Shown here: positions 18,455-27,197 of the stretch, in pieces
How the letters are laid out: the number at the start of each line of letters is the position of its first letter
Position numbering within the stretch: the first letter of the stretch is position 1
Assembly (NCBI RefSeq): GCF_040530035.1
Contig: NZ_JBEWCD010000001.1
Location: forward strand, 1,178,001-1,242,000
Length of the DNA: 64,000 bases
Source: Roseibium sp. HPY-6
Lineage (GTDB): Bacteria > Pseudomonadota > Alphaproteobacteria > Rhizobiales > Stappiaceae
Direction of reading: 5' to 3'
Notes under the pieces: generated by a model
What the model was told of the DNA's origin: nothing
Seen by the model: the letters and a program-made list of their open reading frames with translations, nothing else
Databases searched by the model: none
Translations under genes and position numbers: made by a program

Positions 18455-19786
18455 CTACTTGTAAATGTCCGGAAGCAGCGTGGTGGAGATTGCCGGTACG
18501 TAGGCAATCAACAGTGTCACGAGCAGCATGAAGAGCACGAATGGCACGGCGCGTGCGGCGATCTTCAAGATAGACTCTCCTGTCAGGCCAGACACTACAA
18601 AAAGGTTCAGCCCGAGTGGTGGAGTAATAAATCCGACGCCAAGCGCAGTGATCATCATGATACAGAACTGGATCTCGTTCATGCCGATATTGTCGGCAAG
18701 AGGCTTCAGGATCGGTGCCAGGATCACGATATTGGGCGTGGTCTCCATGACGCAGCCCGCGGCGATGAGGATCAGGATCATCATAAGGATCAGGATCGCC
18801 GGCTCATTGGTCAGTGACGTCAGTGCATAGACGAAGCCCTGCGGCACGCCGAGAATGGCAAGCGCCTGGGCAAGCGGCAACGAGAAGGCGATGATGGGAA
18901 CAATAACGCCATTGACCTTTGCCGAACTCACCAGCATCGCCGGGAAGTCAGAGAGCTTCAGGGTACCGAGCAGGAAACCCATGGTGATCGTGATCATCAC
19001 GGCAACAGCCCCTGCCTCGGTCGGCGTCAGACGGCCGGAAAAGATTCCGTAGAAGATGACACCTGGGACAATGAACGCATACCAACCGGACTTGAGCGCT
19101 TTACCGAGGTTTGCCGCCCATTCGCCAAAGGTCATGAGCCCGCCGCCCTCGTAGGCGTAGATCCTGTTCATGACGATATTGGTTACGAGAATGGACACAA
19201 GGATGGCAATGCCGGGGATAAGCGCGGCAAGAAACAGTGTCGAGGCCGAGATCCCAAGCACGAGCCCGATGATGATATAGGCAATCGACGGCGGGATCAG
19301 GATACCGGTACAAGCGCCGGCGGCAACAAGAGCGCATGCGTAAGGACGCGGGTAACCGCTTTCGACAAGCCGATCGATCGTCATCCTGCCAACCGCGGCC
19401 GCACCGGCCGCATCCGAACCCGAAATCGCGGAAAACATCCCGCAGACAAGAACGGTCGCGGAACCGAAGCCCCCTTTCGCCCAGCATGTCAGCGCTTCTG
19501 CCACGTCGAGAAACTTGCGGCTGAGTCCCGTGCGCACGAGAACGTCACCGGTCAGGATGAAGAGCGGGACCGCAGTCAGAGCAAAGTGATCGATGCCGTG
19601 GAAGAGGCTCTCGCCGACAAGCGACAGCGGTAAGGCACCGGAGATCATAAGCATCGCGATGGCCGCGGCACCGATGGCGGCCCAGACCGGGACCGCGAGC
19701 GCGACAAGAAGGACGAATATCAGAACCGGACCGTAAAAGTCCCAGCCAAGTTCGACGGTTTGCTGCTGAAGTTGGTTCCAAAGCAT
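18455..19786 (-). CDS. hpsM: TRAP transporter large permease (DctM type)
   Basis: 443 residues, strongly hydrophobic with 11-12 predicted membrane segments. Family marks: VPLFILTGDVLVRTGLSRKFLD near residue 75, GMFSAISGSDAAGAAAVG near 115 and ACTGILIPPSIAYIIIG near 158, all typical of DctM subunits. With the DctQ and DctP genes upstream it forms a sodium-driven importer. Placement between the binding protein and hpsN argues for uptake of DHPS, the role of HpsKLM in other bacteria. Confidence 0.88.
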   Translation of the reverse strand: MLWNQLQQQTVELGWDFYGPVLIFVLLVALAVPVWAAIGAAAIAMLMISGALPLSLVGESLFHGIDHFALTAVPLFILTGDVLVRTGLSRKFLDVAEALTCWAKGGFGSATVLVCGMFSAISGSDAAGAAAVGRMTIDRLVESGYPRPYACALVAAGACTGILIPPSIAYIIIGLVLGISASTLFLAALIPGIAILVSILVTNIVMNRIYAYEGGGLMTFGEWAANLGKALKSGWYAFIVPGVIFYGIFSGRLTPTEAGAVAVMITITMGFLLGTLKLSDFPAMLVSSAKVNGVIVPIIAFSLPLAQALAILGVPQGFVYALTSLTNEPAILILMMILILIAAGCVMETTPNIVILAPILKPLADNIGMNEIQFCIMMITALGVGFITPPLGLNLFVVSGLTGESILKIAARAVPFVLFMLLVTLLIAYVPAISTTLLPDIYK

Positions 19787-19797
19787 GGTCGCCTCCC

Positions 19798-20313
19798 TCA
19801 GTCGAACAGTTTGTCGCCTTCGTAGACGGGACGTCCGTCACGAAAGTCGCGCAGATCGCGCATGAGAGACTGGGCAAGGCGGAAGAGGACCAGGGCGAAG
19901 CCGAATGGCACGGCAGACAGGAACCAGACTTGCGAAATTCTGAGACCGTGCGTAACGGATCCGAACTTTGCCGAGACAAGCACTGTCTCCAGCGACCAAT
20001 AGAAAGCGATGACCGCGACGAAGGCCATGACGAGGTCGCCGAAGATGTAGAGCACCGCTTTCAGCCGTGGCCCGACATACTGCATGATGACATCGATGCG
20101 AATGTGCCCGCGTTCCTTGACGGCCGCGGCGGCACCGATCCAGGCCAGATAAATGAAGGAGTAGCGGACGATTTCCTCGCCCCAGATGGAGGAATACGCA
20201 AAGACCTCGCGCCGGACCACTTCAACAAACATAGTCAGGACAAGCATGACGTAGAAGACCAGGAGAAGCCAGCGTTCGCCGTTACGGTCCAGAGCTTTGA
20301 TGACATTCGACAT
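19798..20313 (-). CDS. hpsL: TRAP transporter small permease (DctQ type)
   Basis: 171 residues with four membrane segments, the usual size and topology of DctQ subunits. IWGEEIVRYSFIYLAWIGAAAAVKERGHIRIDV at residues 44-76 is the family signature (E-E-x-x-R and K-x-x-x-H-I). Start ATG at 20313 has GAGGAG 5 bases upstream; a GTG two codons earlier is less well placed. The stop lies 11 bases before the large permease gene. Confidence 0.86.
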   Translation of the reverse strand: MSNVIKALDRNGERWLLLVFYVMLVLTMFVEVVRREVFAYSSIWGEEIVRYSFIYLAWIGAAAAVKERGHIRIDVIMQYVGPRLKAVLYIFGDLVMAFVAVIAFYWSLETVLVSAKFGSVTHGLRISQVWFLSAVPFGFALVLFRLAQSLMRDLRDFRDGRPVYEGDKLFD

Positions 20314-20384
20314 GGGCACTCCTCTACCGTTCCCATCAGTTCATTTTCTGATGCGGCGGTCGCGCGTATGGATGCAAGGAAGGT

Positions 20385-20416
20385 GTCCGGCCGGCACCTG
20401 AAAGCGCCGGCCGGAC
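20385..20416 (-). other. intercistronic hairpin between hpsK and hpsL
   Basis: An 11-bp perfect stem (GTCCGGCCGGC at 20385-20395 and its complement at 20406-20416) closes a 10-base loop in the 112-base gap between the binding-protein gene and the small permease gene. No T-run follows on the transcribed strand, so it is more likely a 3'-end-stabilising or partial-termination structure that lets the binding protein be made in excess than a full terminator. Confidence 0.6.
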
Positions 20417-20425
20417 GAAGTGATA

Positions 20426-21568
20426 TTAAGCGTCGTGGACGTAGTAGCGGCCCATGGTATTGGCAGCTTCCTCGAGACGGCCGAAGGCTTCCATCGAACC
20501 GGCCAGCTCGACCTTGAACTGATCCCATTCCTCACGCTGGTATCCGCCGGCGTCTTTCCATTCCGCCAGCTGATCATCGGTCAGCGAGTGGAACTCCACA
20601 CCTGACTTCACCAGTTCGGACATGGCATAGGCACGGGCGGCTGGAACCTTGGCAAGGTTCTGCTGTGCAGAGATCTCTCCTGCAAACTCAATGCCTTCCT
20701 GGACATCTGCCGGCAACGAATTGAACCACTCCAGGTTCATGGAATAGACCTGACTGTCCGGCACTGCTTGGGTGAAGGTAACGTGGCTCAGGATATCCTT
20801 GAAACCGAAGACGTTAAGCGCGCCAACCGACGGATCGAGCGCATCTGCAACGCCCTGCTTGATCGCTGACGGTGTCTCGCCCCAGGCAACGGGCGTCGGG
20901 TTCGCGCCGACCATGCGGTAGTATTGCTGCAGCATCGCGGAGCCGGGCACGCGGAATTTCACACCTGAGAGATCAGCCGGTGTGATCACCTTGTTCCCAC
21001 CCTTGCGCACGGCAACGACACGCGGATCGATGACAACGTAAAACAGTGCCTTGAAGCCCGATGCCTCGATTTTCGGGTGCACTTCTTTCTTCCAGGCGTC
21101 GGCTGTCACAAGGTTGGTGAAGCGCTGATTGGAACCGCAGAAATACGGCAAGTTGATCAGGTCGACGGCGGATGCAAACGGAGCAAAATTCGACAGGGAA
21201 TGCTGAGCGGCTTGGATTGTGCCGCCCTGAACGGCCTGCGCAAGTGCACCGCCCGCTCCAAGCTGGCCACCAGGAGCGAGCTTGACATAGACCTTGCCGT
21301 TCGTCGCGTTCTGGATGTTTTCCTTCAGGTCGAGCTGCATGATCGGATAGCTGCGCGTCGCGCCCAATGGGTAGGCGGTTGCGAGCGTCATGATATGGTC
21401 GGCGGCCTGCTCTCGCGCCCGCTCTTCCTGAGCGGTCTGCGCGACCGCCTTGTCTGACCAAAGCACACCTGCCGCCCCTGCAACGACCGCGGCCGTAAAG
21501 CCGCCAGCGCTGGCAAGCTTCAAGAAATTGCGGCGCTCATGCGAAGCGAGATCTTCTGTTTTCTTCAT
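20426..21568 (-). CDS. hpsK: TRAP transporter substrate-binding protein (DctP type)
   Basis: 380 residues. The start MKKTEDLASHERRNFLKLASAGG has a twin-arginine-like RRNFLK motif before the hydrophobic segment, so export is probably by Tat. The mature part shows DctP family features: QLDLKENIQNATNGKVYVKLAPGGQLGAGGALAQAVQGGTIQAA and VVAVRKGG near the ligand-binding arginine of the family. As first gene of the transporter set, under the putative LacI-type operator, it would bind DHPS in the periplasm. ATG at 21568 follows GGGAGGAAAAT, a strong ribosome site; the longer reading from 21589 is unlikely. Confidence 0.87.
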   Translation of the reverse strand: MKKTEDLASHERRNFLKLASAGGFTAAVVAGAAGVLWSDKAVAQTAQEERAREQAADHIMTLATAYPLGATRSYPIMQLDLKENIQNATNGKVYVKLAPGGQLGAGGALAQAVQGGTIQAAQHSLSNFAPFASAVDLINLPYFCGSNQRFTNLVTADAWKKEVHPKIEASGFKALFYVVIDPRVVAVRKGGNKVITPADLSGVKFRVPGSAMLQQYYRMVGANPTPVAWGETPSAIKQGVADALDPSVGALNVFGFKDILSHVTFTQAVPDSQVYSMNLEWFNSLPADVQEGIEFAGEISAQQNLAKVPAARAYAMSELVKSGVEFHSLTDDQLAEWKDAGGYQREEWDQFKVELAGSMEAFGRLEEAANTMGRYYVHDA

Positions 21569-21598
21569 ATTTTCCTCCCAAAATCCCAAAAGGTGCAG

Positions 21599-21778
21599 TT
21601 AGTCGCCGGTTCGTTTTTTTGCTTCTCTCTTCAGGACTGATGCGGTGAACGCTATGGAAACGGCGAACAGCAAAACCATCTCGCCGACGTTGCCCAGCAA
21701 CGGCGTTCCACCCATTGAACCGATCGAAACATTGATCACAAAAGCGGCAAACAGAACGGCCGCAAGAGCCAAAAGCAT
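21599..21778 (-). CDS. small two-pass membrane protein ahead of the TRAP genes
   Basis: 59 residues from the ATG at 21778 (GGGAGG ribosome site 5 bases upstream; a GTG two codons earlier is worse placed). It begins MLLALAAVLFAAFVINVSIG, then GGTPLLGNVGEMVLLFAVSIAFTASVL, giving two predicted membrane helices and a basic tail KREAKKRTGD. No family recognised. It lies 30 bases before hpsK and just after the palindromic operator, so it is the first gene of the DHPS operon. It may be a small transporter accessory. Confidence 0.6.
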   Translation of the reverse strand: MLLALAAVLFAAFVINVSIGSMGGTPLLGNVGEMVLLFAVSIAFTASVLKREAKKRTGD

Positions 21779-21812
21779 GATCACCTCCCAACGATCAGTT
21801 ATCCCGGCCAGT

Positions 21813-21836
21813 AAAAATGTAAGCGCTTACATTTTT
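21813..21836. promoter_or_regulatory. 24-bp perfect palindrome, LacI-family operator
   Basis: A perfectly self-complementary 24-base sequence with core TGTAAGCGCTTACA flanked by A and T runs lies between the DHPS operon (start 21778, minus) and the LacI-family regulator gene (start 21933, plus). The central CG step with symmetric arms is typical of LacI/GalR operators. It most likely binds the adjacent regulator and controls both directions. Confidence 0.82.
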
Positions 21837-21932
21837 CTTTGCAAGCAGAAAAACTAGTCCCCGGAATGGAAAACCGCTTAAATGCCTTCCTAGCTCTTGA
21901 CTCGAACCGCGGAACGTCACCCGACTGGACTG

Positions 21933-22988
21933 ATGGAAGAATTCACAAGTTCAACAATAGGCGACGTTCCGACGCTTGCCGATGTGGCAGCGGCGGCGGG
22001 GGTGTCGACTGCAACGGTTTCAAGGTGCCTCAACACACCTGACAGGGTCACCAAGAAGACGCTGACTATCGTGATGGAGACCGTCGACCGCCTGGGTTAT
22101 TCACCTAATTACAGTGCACGTGCACTTGCTGCCGGACGAACGAATACAATCGGGGCGATCATTCCGACAATGGAAAACGCCATTTTCGCACGCGGCATCC
22201 AGGCCTTTCAGGAAGAACTTCAGGAGAACGGCTGCACTCTGCTGGTTGCCAGCTCCTCTTACCGGCAGGATCTGGAAGAAGAGCAGATCAAGACGCTGAC
22301 CGTGCGCGGTGCGGATGCATTGCTATTGATTGGCTATCAGCGAGACCCCAAGATTTATGAGTATCTCGAAAAACGCAAAATTCCGGCGGTCCTGACTTGG
22401 GCTTCCGACCCGGCTGCGAAACATCTCTCAGTCGGCTTCAACAACAGGCACGCCATGCGGGCGCTCGCCGAACTCGTTCTCAAAAACGGGCACACAAAAA
22501 TCGGCTGTATCACCGCCGACACGATAGCAAATGACCGCGCCCGTGATCGTGTTCATGGCATTCGCGATGCGATGGAAGAAGCCGGGCTGAACCCCTCCGA
22601 TCTGATCGTTCAGGAAACAAATTATTCAATCAACAAGGGCGACGTTGCTTTTCGCAGCCTAATGTCCCGCGACGACCGACCGACTGCTGTCATGTGCGGC
22701 AATGACGTTCTTGCGGTCGGGGCTGTAAGGGCCGCATCGGCACTGAACATGAGCATCCCTGACGACGTGTCCATTACGGGCTTCGACGATATTGAGCTGG
22801 CGAGCGTTGCAAACGTGCCTCTGACCACGGTTCATGTTCCGCACAGGCGAATGGGTCAGTTTGCGGCTCAGGCGCTCATGCGCGCAATCAATGGCGAATC
22901 GCCAAAGAGCGTGGAGTTGCCGACAACGATCTGCCGCAGAAACACGCTTGGCCCGGCCCCGAAAGCAACTTTGGTCAAACGCGTCTGA
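21933..22988 (+). CDS. LacI-family transcriptional regulator
   Basis: 351 residues. The N-terminal helix-turn-helix PTLADVAAAAGVSTATVSRCLNTPDRVTKKT and hinge region YSPNYSARALAAGRTNTIGAII are typical of LacI/GalR regulators; the rest is a periplasmic-binding-protein-like effector domain (NGHTKIGCITADTIANDRARDR, PTAVMCGNDVLAVGAVRA, SITGFDDIELA). Start ATG at 21933 is taken; a TTG at 21897 would add 12 residues. Divergent from the DHPS operon with a 24-bp palindrome between them, so it probably represses that operon until DHPS or a pathway intermediate binds. Confidence 0.87.
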   Translation: MEEFTSSTIGDVPTLADVAAAAGVSTATVSRCLNTPDRVTKKTLTIVMETVDRLGYSPNYSARALAAGRTNTIGAIIPTMENAIFARGIQAFQEELQENGCTLLVASSSYRQDLEEEQIKTLTVRGADALLLIGYQRDPKIYEYLEKRKIPAVLTWASDPAAKHLSVGFNNRHAMRALAELVLKNGHTKIGCITADTIANDRARDRVHGIRDAMEEAGLNPSDLIVQETNYSINKGDVAFRSLMSRDDRPTAVMCGNDVLAVGAVRAASALNMSIPDDVSITGFDDIELASVANVPLTTVHVPHRRMGQFAAQALMRAINGESPKSVELPTTICRRNTLGPAPKATLVKRV

Positions 22989-23052
22989 TCAAAGACAGCT
23001 GTCACGTGCAAGACCGTTTGGCCCGCTGGCGACAGCTTCCCAGAATGTACCG

Positions 23053-23874
23053 CTAACGCTTGTCTTCGATCTGATTGGGTCCGGTGTATGTCCATCGGTA
23101 GGATGGCGGCGTCGGCCCCTTGTTGCGTCCGCCCTGTTGCATCTGTTCCCAGGCATGCGCGATCACTCCGACGGACCTTGAAAGGCAAAAAAGCCCCCGC
23201 GCCAATGGACCGGCAAACCCGAGTTCGGCGTAAATAACAGCTGTTGCACCGTCGATATTCATCGGGACGGGCTTGCCCTTGCGGGTATTGAGGACGTGTT
23301 GGACAGCGCGGCCGATCCTTGCAAACCGTCCGCTCACCGTCCCTGCCCGGGCCGCCTCATCGACAAGTCCCAAGAGCCGAGGTGCGCGCGGGTCTTCCGG
23401 TTTGTGAAATCGGTGGCCGAAACCCGGCACAAATGCAGTTCGGGTCTGCTGCCAACGGTCGATCATCTGTGCAGCGGCTTCTTCTGCGTCGACCCCAGCG
23501 CTGACGGCCTCGTCGATCCAGCCATAAAGTTCGACAGCCTGTTCCCCCGCGCCGCCGTGCACATCGTCCAGCATGTTGACGGCAGACGCCATAGCGCCGT
23601 TGAGACCGAGCCCGCAGGTCACAGCCATGCGCGCCGCTGCAATGGAAGGGGCCTGGGGGCCATGATCAACTGCCGCCACCAGAGCACATTCCAATAGTTT
23701 CGCCTGTTCCTGTGAAGGCAGCGCGCCGCGCGTCATCAGCCAGATCATCTGAGGAAAGGAAACAGACCCGATCAGATCCTCAATGGGCTGACCGCGAAAC
23801 CGGATCTGACCAGGTGCCATGTCGATAATCTCGGTCGACCACCAATCGGATACATCATTGTTTTCGCCACTCAT
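23053..23874 (-). CDS. citryl-CoA-lyase-like / citrate-synthase-family protein
   Basis: 273 residues, far shorter than citrate synthase (about 430) and in the range of the citryl-CoA lyase branch. The three catalytic positions are present: His in MLDDVHGGAG, His in VPGFGHRFHKPEDPRA and Asp in MNIDGATA. The WWSTEIIDMAPGQIRFRGQPIEDL start is common to this branch. Such enzymes split or form acyl-CoA of a tricarboxylate or hydroxy acid. It overlaps the CoA-transferase gene by ATGA, so the transferase may supply its CoA-ester substrate. Exact substrate unknown. Confidence 0.78.
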   Translation of the reverse strand: MSGENNDVSDWWSTEIIDMAPGQIRFRGQPIEDLIGSVSFPQMIWLMTRGALPSQEQAKLLECALVAAVDHGPQAPSIAAARMAVTCGLGLNGAMASAVNMLDDVHGGAGEQAVELYGWIDEAVSAGVDAEEAAAQMIDRWQQTRTAFVPGFGHRFHKPEDPRAPRLLGLVDEAARAGTVSGRFARIGRAVQHVLNTRKGKPVPMNIDGATAVIYAELGFAGPLARGLFCLSRSVGVIAHAWEQMQQGGRNKGPTPPSYRWTYTGPNQIEDKR

Positions 23875-25094
23875 AAGGCACCGCCGTTCCGCAATTCCTT
23901 CAGCTCTTCCTCGCTAACGCCCAGGTCAGTCCAGATCTCGTCATTGTGCTCGCCAAGAAGGGGTGGCGGACTGTCGACACTCGGCGCGTTCCCGTCCAGT
24001 TTGATCCCGGTCGTTGTGACGGAAATGTCCCGTCCGACACCAGGCACGTCTTCGTAGGTTCTCAGAAATCCACGATCGGCGACCTGCGGCATGTCCAGCA
24101 CTTCCGGCACCGTCAGCACGGCACCGGAAGGCACGCCGAGGCGATTGAGTTCCTTGGCCCAATCCCGAGCCGGACGGGTCTTCAACACAGTTTCGAGCTC
24201 CGCTTTAAGCGCCAGACGATTGCGTTTCCGGTCTTCGCGCGTTGCGTATTCCGGACGCTCGCGCAAGCCGCTCAGGCCCAGATGATCCGTCAGCAAGACC
24301 CACTGCTCATCCTTGTTGGCCGCGATATTGAGCAGGCCCCCGCCCGCTTCAAAGGCACCAGAAGGAGCCGAAGTAACGTTTTCGTTGCCGTTGGCGGCCG
24401 GTTCAACACCGGCATTGAGGTAGTTCGACACCACCCACCCCATCGTGGCAAGAACCGATTCCAGCATGGAGACATCGATGAAGCTGCCTCTGGGCGAGGC
24501 ATTGAGCGCGGATGCGACCGCGAACGCCGCCGTTATGCCTCCAACGGTATCGGCCACCGGATAGCCAACCCTCAGGGGTGCACTGTCGCTGTCGCCGGTG
24601 ATCGACATGACCCCCGACGCACCCTGGATAATCTGGTCATAGGCGGGCCTGTGTACCCAGGGGCCATCCTGACCGAAGCCTGAGATCGCGCAATAGATCA
24701 ACTCCGGCCGCTCTTTCCTGAGCGCATCATAGCCAACACCAAGCCGGTCCATGACGCCGGGCCGGAAGTTCTCGACCAGCACATCGGCGGTTTTCACGAG
24801 CTTGAAAAAAAGCGCTTTGCCCTTGGGATGCTTGAGATTGACCGTGACGGATTTCTTGCCGGCATTTTGCGCAAGAAAAGAAACGCCCATGCCTTTCTCG
24901 TTGAGCTCCGCGTCAGCGCCGAGCTTGCGGGCAAGGTCGCCGCGGCCTGCCGCCTCGACCTTGATCACCTCCGCACCAAGATGCGCGAGGTGATGACAGC
25001 AAAAGGGACCGGCAAGAACATTTGTCAGGTCAAGGACCCGGATACCTGCAAGCGGTTTTGACACGACGCCCGCCCCTTTTGCTTTCTTTCTCAA
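23871..25094 (-). CDS. CaiB/BaiF class III CoA-transferase
   Basis: About 407 residues of the class III CoA-transferase family. Marks: LAGIRVLDLTNVLAGPFCCHHLAHLGAEVIKVEAAGRGD at the start, DVLVENFRPGVMDRLGVGYDAL, and GFGQDGPWVHRPAYDQIIQGASG, in which the Asp of PAYD is the residue that forms the acyl-aspartate intermediate. The reading starts with a TTG that overlaps the tctA stop (TTGA); a GTG at 25064 is an alternative that would begin MSKPLAG. Likely activates a tri- or dicarboxylate imported by TctABC by transferring CoA from a donor such as succinyl-CoA; the substrate is inferred. Confidence 0.85.
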   Translation of the reverse strand: MRKKAKGAGVVSKPLAGIRVLDLTNVLAGPFCCHHLAHLGAEVIKVEAAGRGDLARKLGADAELNEKGMGVSFLAQNAGKKSVTVNLKHPKGKALFFKLVKTADVLVENFRPGVMDRLGVGYDALRKERPELIYCAISGFGQDGPWVHRPAYDQIIQGASGVMSITGDSDSAPLRVGYPVADTVGGITAAFAVASALNASPRGSFIDVSMLESVLATMGWVVSNYLNAGVEPAANGNENVTSAPSGAFEAGGGLLNIAANKDEQWVLLTDHLGLSGLRERPEYATREDRKRNRLALKAELETVLKTRPARDWAKELNRLGVPSGAVLTVPEVLDMPQVADRGFLRTYEDVPGVGRDISVTTTGIKLDGNAPSVDSPPPLLGEHNDEIWTDLGVSEEELKELRNGGAL

Positions 25095-26614
25095 TCGCCG
25101 TCGGCGACACCTTCAGCACGAAGCCGTGCGCGGCGGGCCCGATAGCCCGGCAAAACGACCAGAACAACCGCCAGGATCAGCAATCCAAGCGTCATCGGAC
25201 GCTCCCAGACGAAGCCGACGCCGTCATAGAGCTGCATGGCCCGGGAGAAGTTGTTCTCAAGCAGCGGCCCGAGAATGAAGCCGATGAGAAGCGGTGCGAG
25301 CGGATAATCCGCAAACCGGAACAGTGTCGCGCAAATTCCGAAGCCCACTAGGATCAGAAGCTCCGTCGCATTGTTCTGCCCGATATAGGCGCCCATCAGC
25401 GTGAAGAACAAGATGAACGGAATCAGATAGTTACGCGGAACAGCCAGAACCTTTGCGATATAGGGGATCAGCGGCAGGTTCAGGATCAGCAGCACCAGGT
25501 TTCCAAGATACATGGATATGATCACCGCCCAGAAAATCTGCGGTTCATCGACCATGAGGCGCGGTCCCGGGCTGACATTGAGCGCGATCAGCGCCCCGAG
25601 CAGAATGGCGGTGGTCCCCGATCCCGGAATGCCGAGCGTCAGAAGCGGCACGAACGAGCCCGTACAGGCCGCGTTGTTTGCGCTTTCCGGCGCTGCGATC
25701 CCTTTAACGGAACCTTTGCCGAATTCATCCTGCTCTTCCTTCGTAGCGATGTTGCGCTCAACCGCGTAGCCCAAGAACGATGCGATTGTCGCCCCGGCGC
25801 CGGGAAGGACTCCGATGAAGAAGCCCTGGAGCGACTGACGGCCGATCACGGGCGTTATGCTCTTCGCTTCCTCCTTGGAAATCCGCAGGTTCTTGATCTT
25901 GCCACCGTCGCTTCCGTCTCCGGTCTTGGAACGGTTGGGATCCAGAACAAGGAAAATCGCTTCTGGAAGTGCAAACATGGCCATGGCGAGCGTGATGAAT
26001 CCAAAGCCCGATTGAATATCCATGATCCCCATCGTGAAGCGCGGTGCGTTGAAGAGCACGCCCTCCCCGACGGTTGCCATCATCAGCCCCAGGAATGTCA
26101 TCAGCAGCGCCTTGCCGACCTGCCCTGTTCCGGCAAAGGCGGCGATCGCGGAAAGTCCGACGACCATCAGGGCAAAATACTCCGAGGAGTGGAACAAGAG
26201 GGCGACCGATGCCAGCGCAGGCGCGAACACCATCAGCAGAATGGCGCCGATTGTCCCCCCGGCAAAGGACGAGATCGCAGCGACTGTCAGAGCCTTGCCG
26301 GCCTGGCCTTTGCGCGCCAGCGGGTAACCGTCGAACGAGGTGGCCACTGTTGAAGCGACACCCGGCGCGTTGATCAGGATGGATGACGTCGAGCCGCCGA
26401 AAACGGCGCCGTAATAGACACCCGCAAGCAGGATAAGCGCGGCCGACGGATCGCCAATTGTGATCGCAACCGGGATCATGATCGCAATGATCGACATCGG
26501 GCCAAGACCAGGCAGCATGCCGATAAAGGTACCGATCAGGCAGCCGCCGATCACCATCATGATGTTGGTAAATGTGAAGGCCGTTGCGAGGCCGGTCAAA
26601 AGTCCTTCAAGCAT
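25091..26614 (-). CDS. tctA: tripartite tricarboxylate transporter large permease
   Basis: 507 residues with about 12 membrane segments. TctA family marks: CLIGTFIGMLPGLGPMSIIAIMIPV near residue 25, YYGAVFGGSTSSILINAPG near 68 and GVLPGAGATIASFLGYAVER near 268. Together with TctB (start 1 base after) and TctC it imports a carboxylate with sodium or protons. TctA is the channel subunit of citrate/tricarboxylate carriers. Confidence 0.9.
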   Translation of the reverse strand: MLEGLLTGLATAFTFTNIMMVIGGCLIGTFIGMLPGLGPMSIIAIMIPVAITIGDPSAALILLAGVYYGAVFGGSTSSILINAPGVASTVATSFDGYPLARKGQAGKALTVAAISSFAGGTIGAILLMVFAPALASVALLFHSSEYFALMVVGLSAIAAFAGTGQVGKALLMTFLGLMMATVGEGVLFNAPRFTMGIMDIQSGFGFITLAMAMFALPEAIFLVLDPNRSKTGDGSDGGKIKNLRISKEEAKSITPVIGRQSLQGFFIGVLPGAGATIASFLGYAVERNIATKEEQDEFGKGSVKGIAAPESANNAACTGSFVPLLTLGIPGSGTTAILLGALIALNVSPGPRLMVDEPQIFWAVIISMYLGNLVLLILNLPLIPYIAKVLAVPRNYLIPFILFFTLMGAYIGQNNATELLILVGFGICATLFRFADYPLAPLLIGFILGPLLENNFSRAMQLYDGVGFVWERPMTLGLLILAVVLVVLPGYRARRARLRAEGVADGD

Positions 26615-26615
26615 C

Positions 26616-27107
26616 TCAGCCCCCCGTCAAGAACAATGGGAACGGACTTAGGAAGATCCCAAGCACCACATCCACCAGATACCAGACCGTGCCTGCAGCA
26701 ATCGCCGCGACAATGATCATTATGCCGTAGCGGCGCTCGCCGAGAATATAGCTACCGACGGTCAGGAACAGAAAGGTCGAAGCAAGGAAACCGAGCGGCC
26801 GCAGCAGCAGCGCGTAAGCAACCATCAGCCCGAGAAGCAGTATTGCCTGGCCAACTTTGTATTCGCGCAGGCGCGACAGGTTGATGTCCGTCGCGTCCTT
26901 TTTCTCGGGAGACTTTTCAAGACCGAGCAAGATGCTCAGGGACAGCAAAATACCCCCGATCACCAGAACCTTCGGAAAGCTCGATGGCCAGATCGGACTG
27001 CGTTTCATGATCGGCGGCAAAAGCGCGTCCATGGTGAAATAGGCTGCATAGCCATAGGCCAGACAGATCAGCAGGATGACTAGGGCCAGCCAGCGGTCGA
27101 GCGCCAT
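26616..27107 (-). CDS. tctB: tripartite tricarboxylate transporter small subunit
   Basis: 163 residues with four predicted membrane segments, the standard TctB size and topology. LLRPLGFLASTFLFLTVGSYILGERRYG near residues 106-133 is the usual family core. The gene stops one base before the tctA start. TctB sequences vary a lot, so identification leans on topology and gene order. Confidence 0.83.
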   Translation of the reverse strand: MALDRWLALVILLICLAYGYAAYFTMDALLPPIMKRSPIWPSSFPKVLVIGGILLSLSILLGLEKSPEKKDATDINLSRLREYKVGQAILLLGLMVAYALLLRPLGFLASTFLFLTVGSYILGERRYGIMIIVAAIAAGTVWYLVDVVLGIFLSPFPLFLTGG

Positions 27108-27138
27108 CGTTCCCCCCCAAGAATTTTATGATTGGTCG

Positions 27139-27165
27139 ATGCGTCCGGGCAAATCCCGGACGCAT
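27139..27165 (-). other. intercistronic hairpin between tctC and tctB
   Basis: An 11-bp stem (ATGCGTCCGGG at 27139-27149 and its complement at 27155-27165) with a 5-base loop lies in the 90-base gap after tctC. No T-run follows on the transcribed strand. Probably protects the tctC message or limits read-through so the binding protein is more abundant. Confidence 0.6.
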
Positions 27166-27197
27166 CAGTACGCTTACAGTCGATGCAGAAGTGCGGC

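Noticed and set aside
23053..23874. Citrate synthase
   Set aside because: At 273 residues it is too short and pairs with a CoA-transferase; the citryl-CoA-lyase branch fits better.
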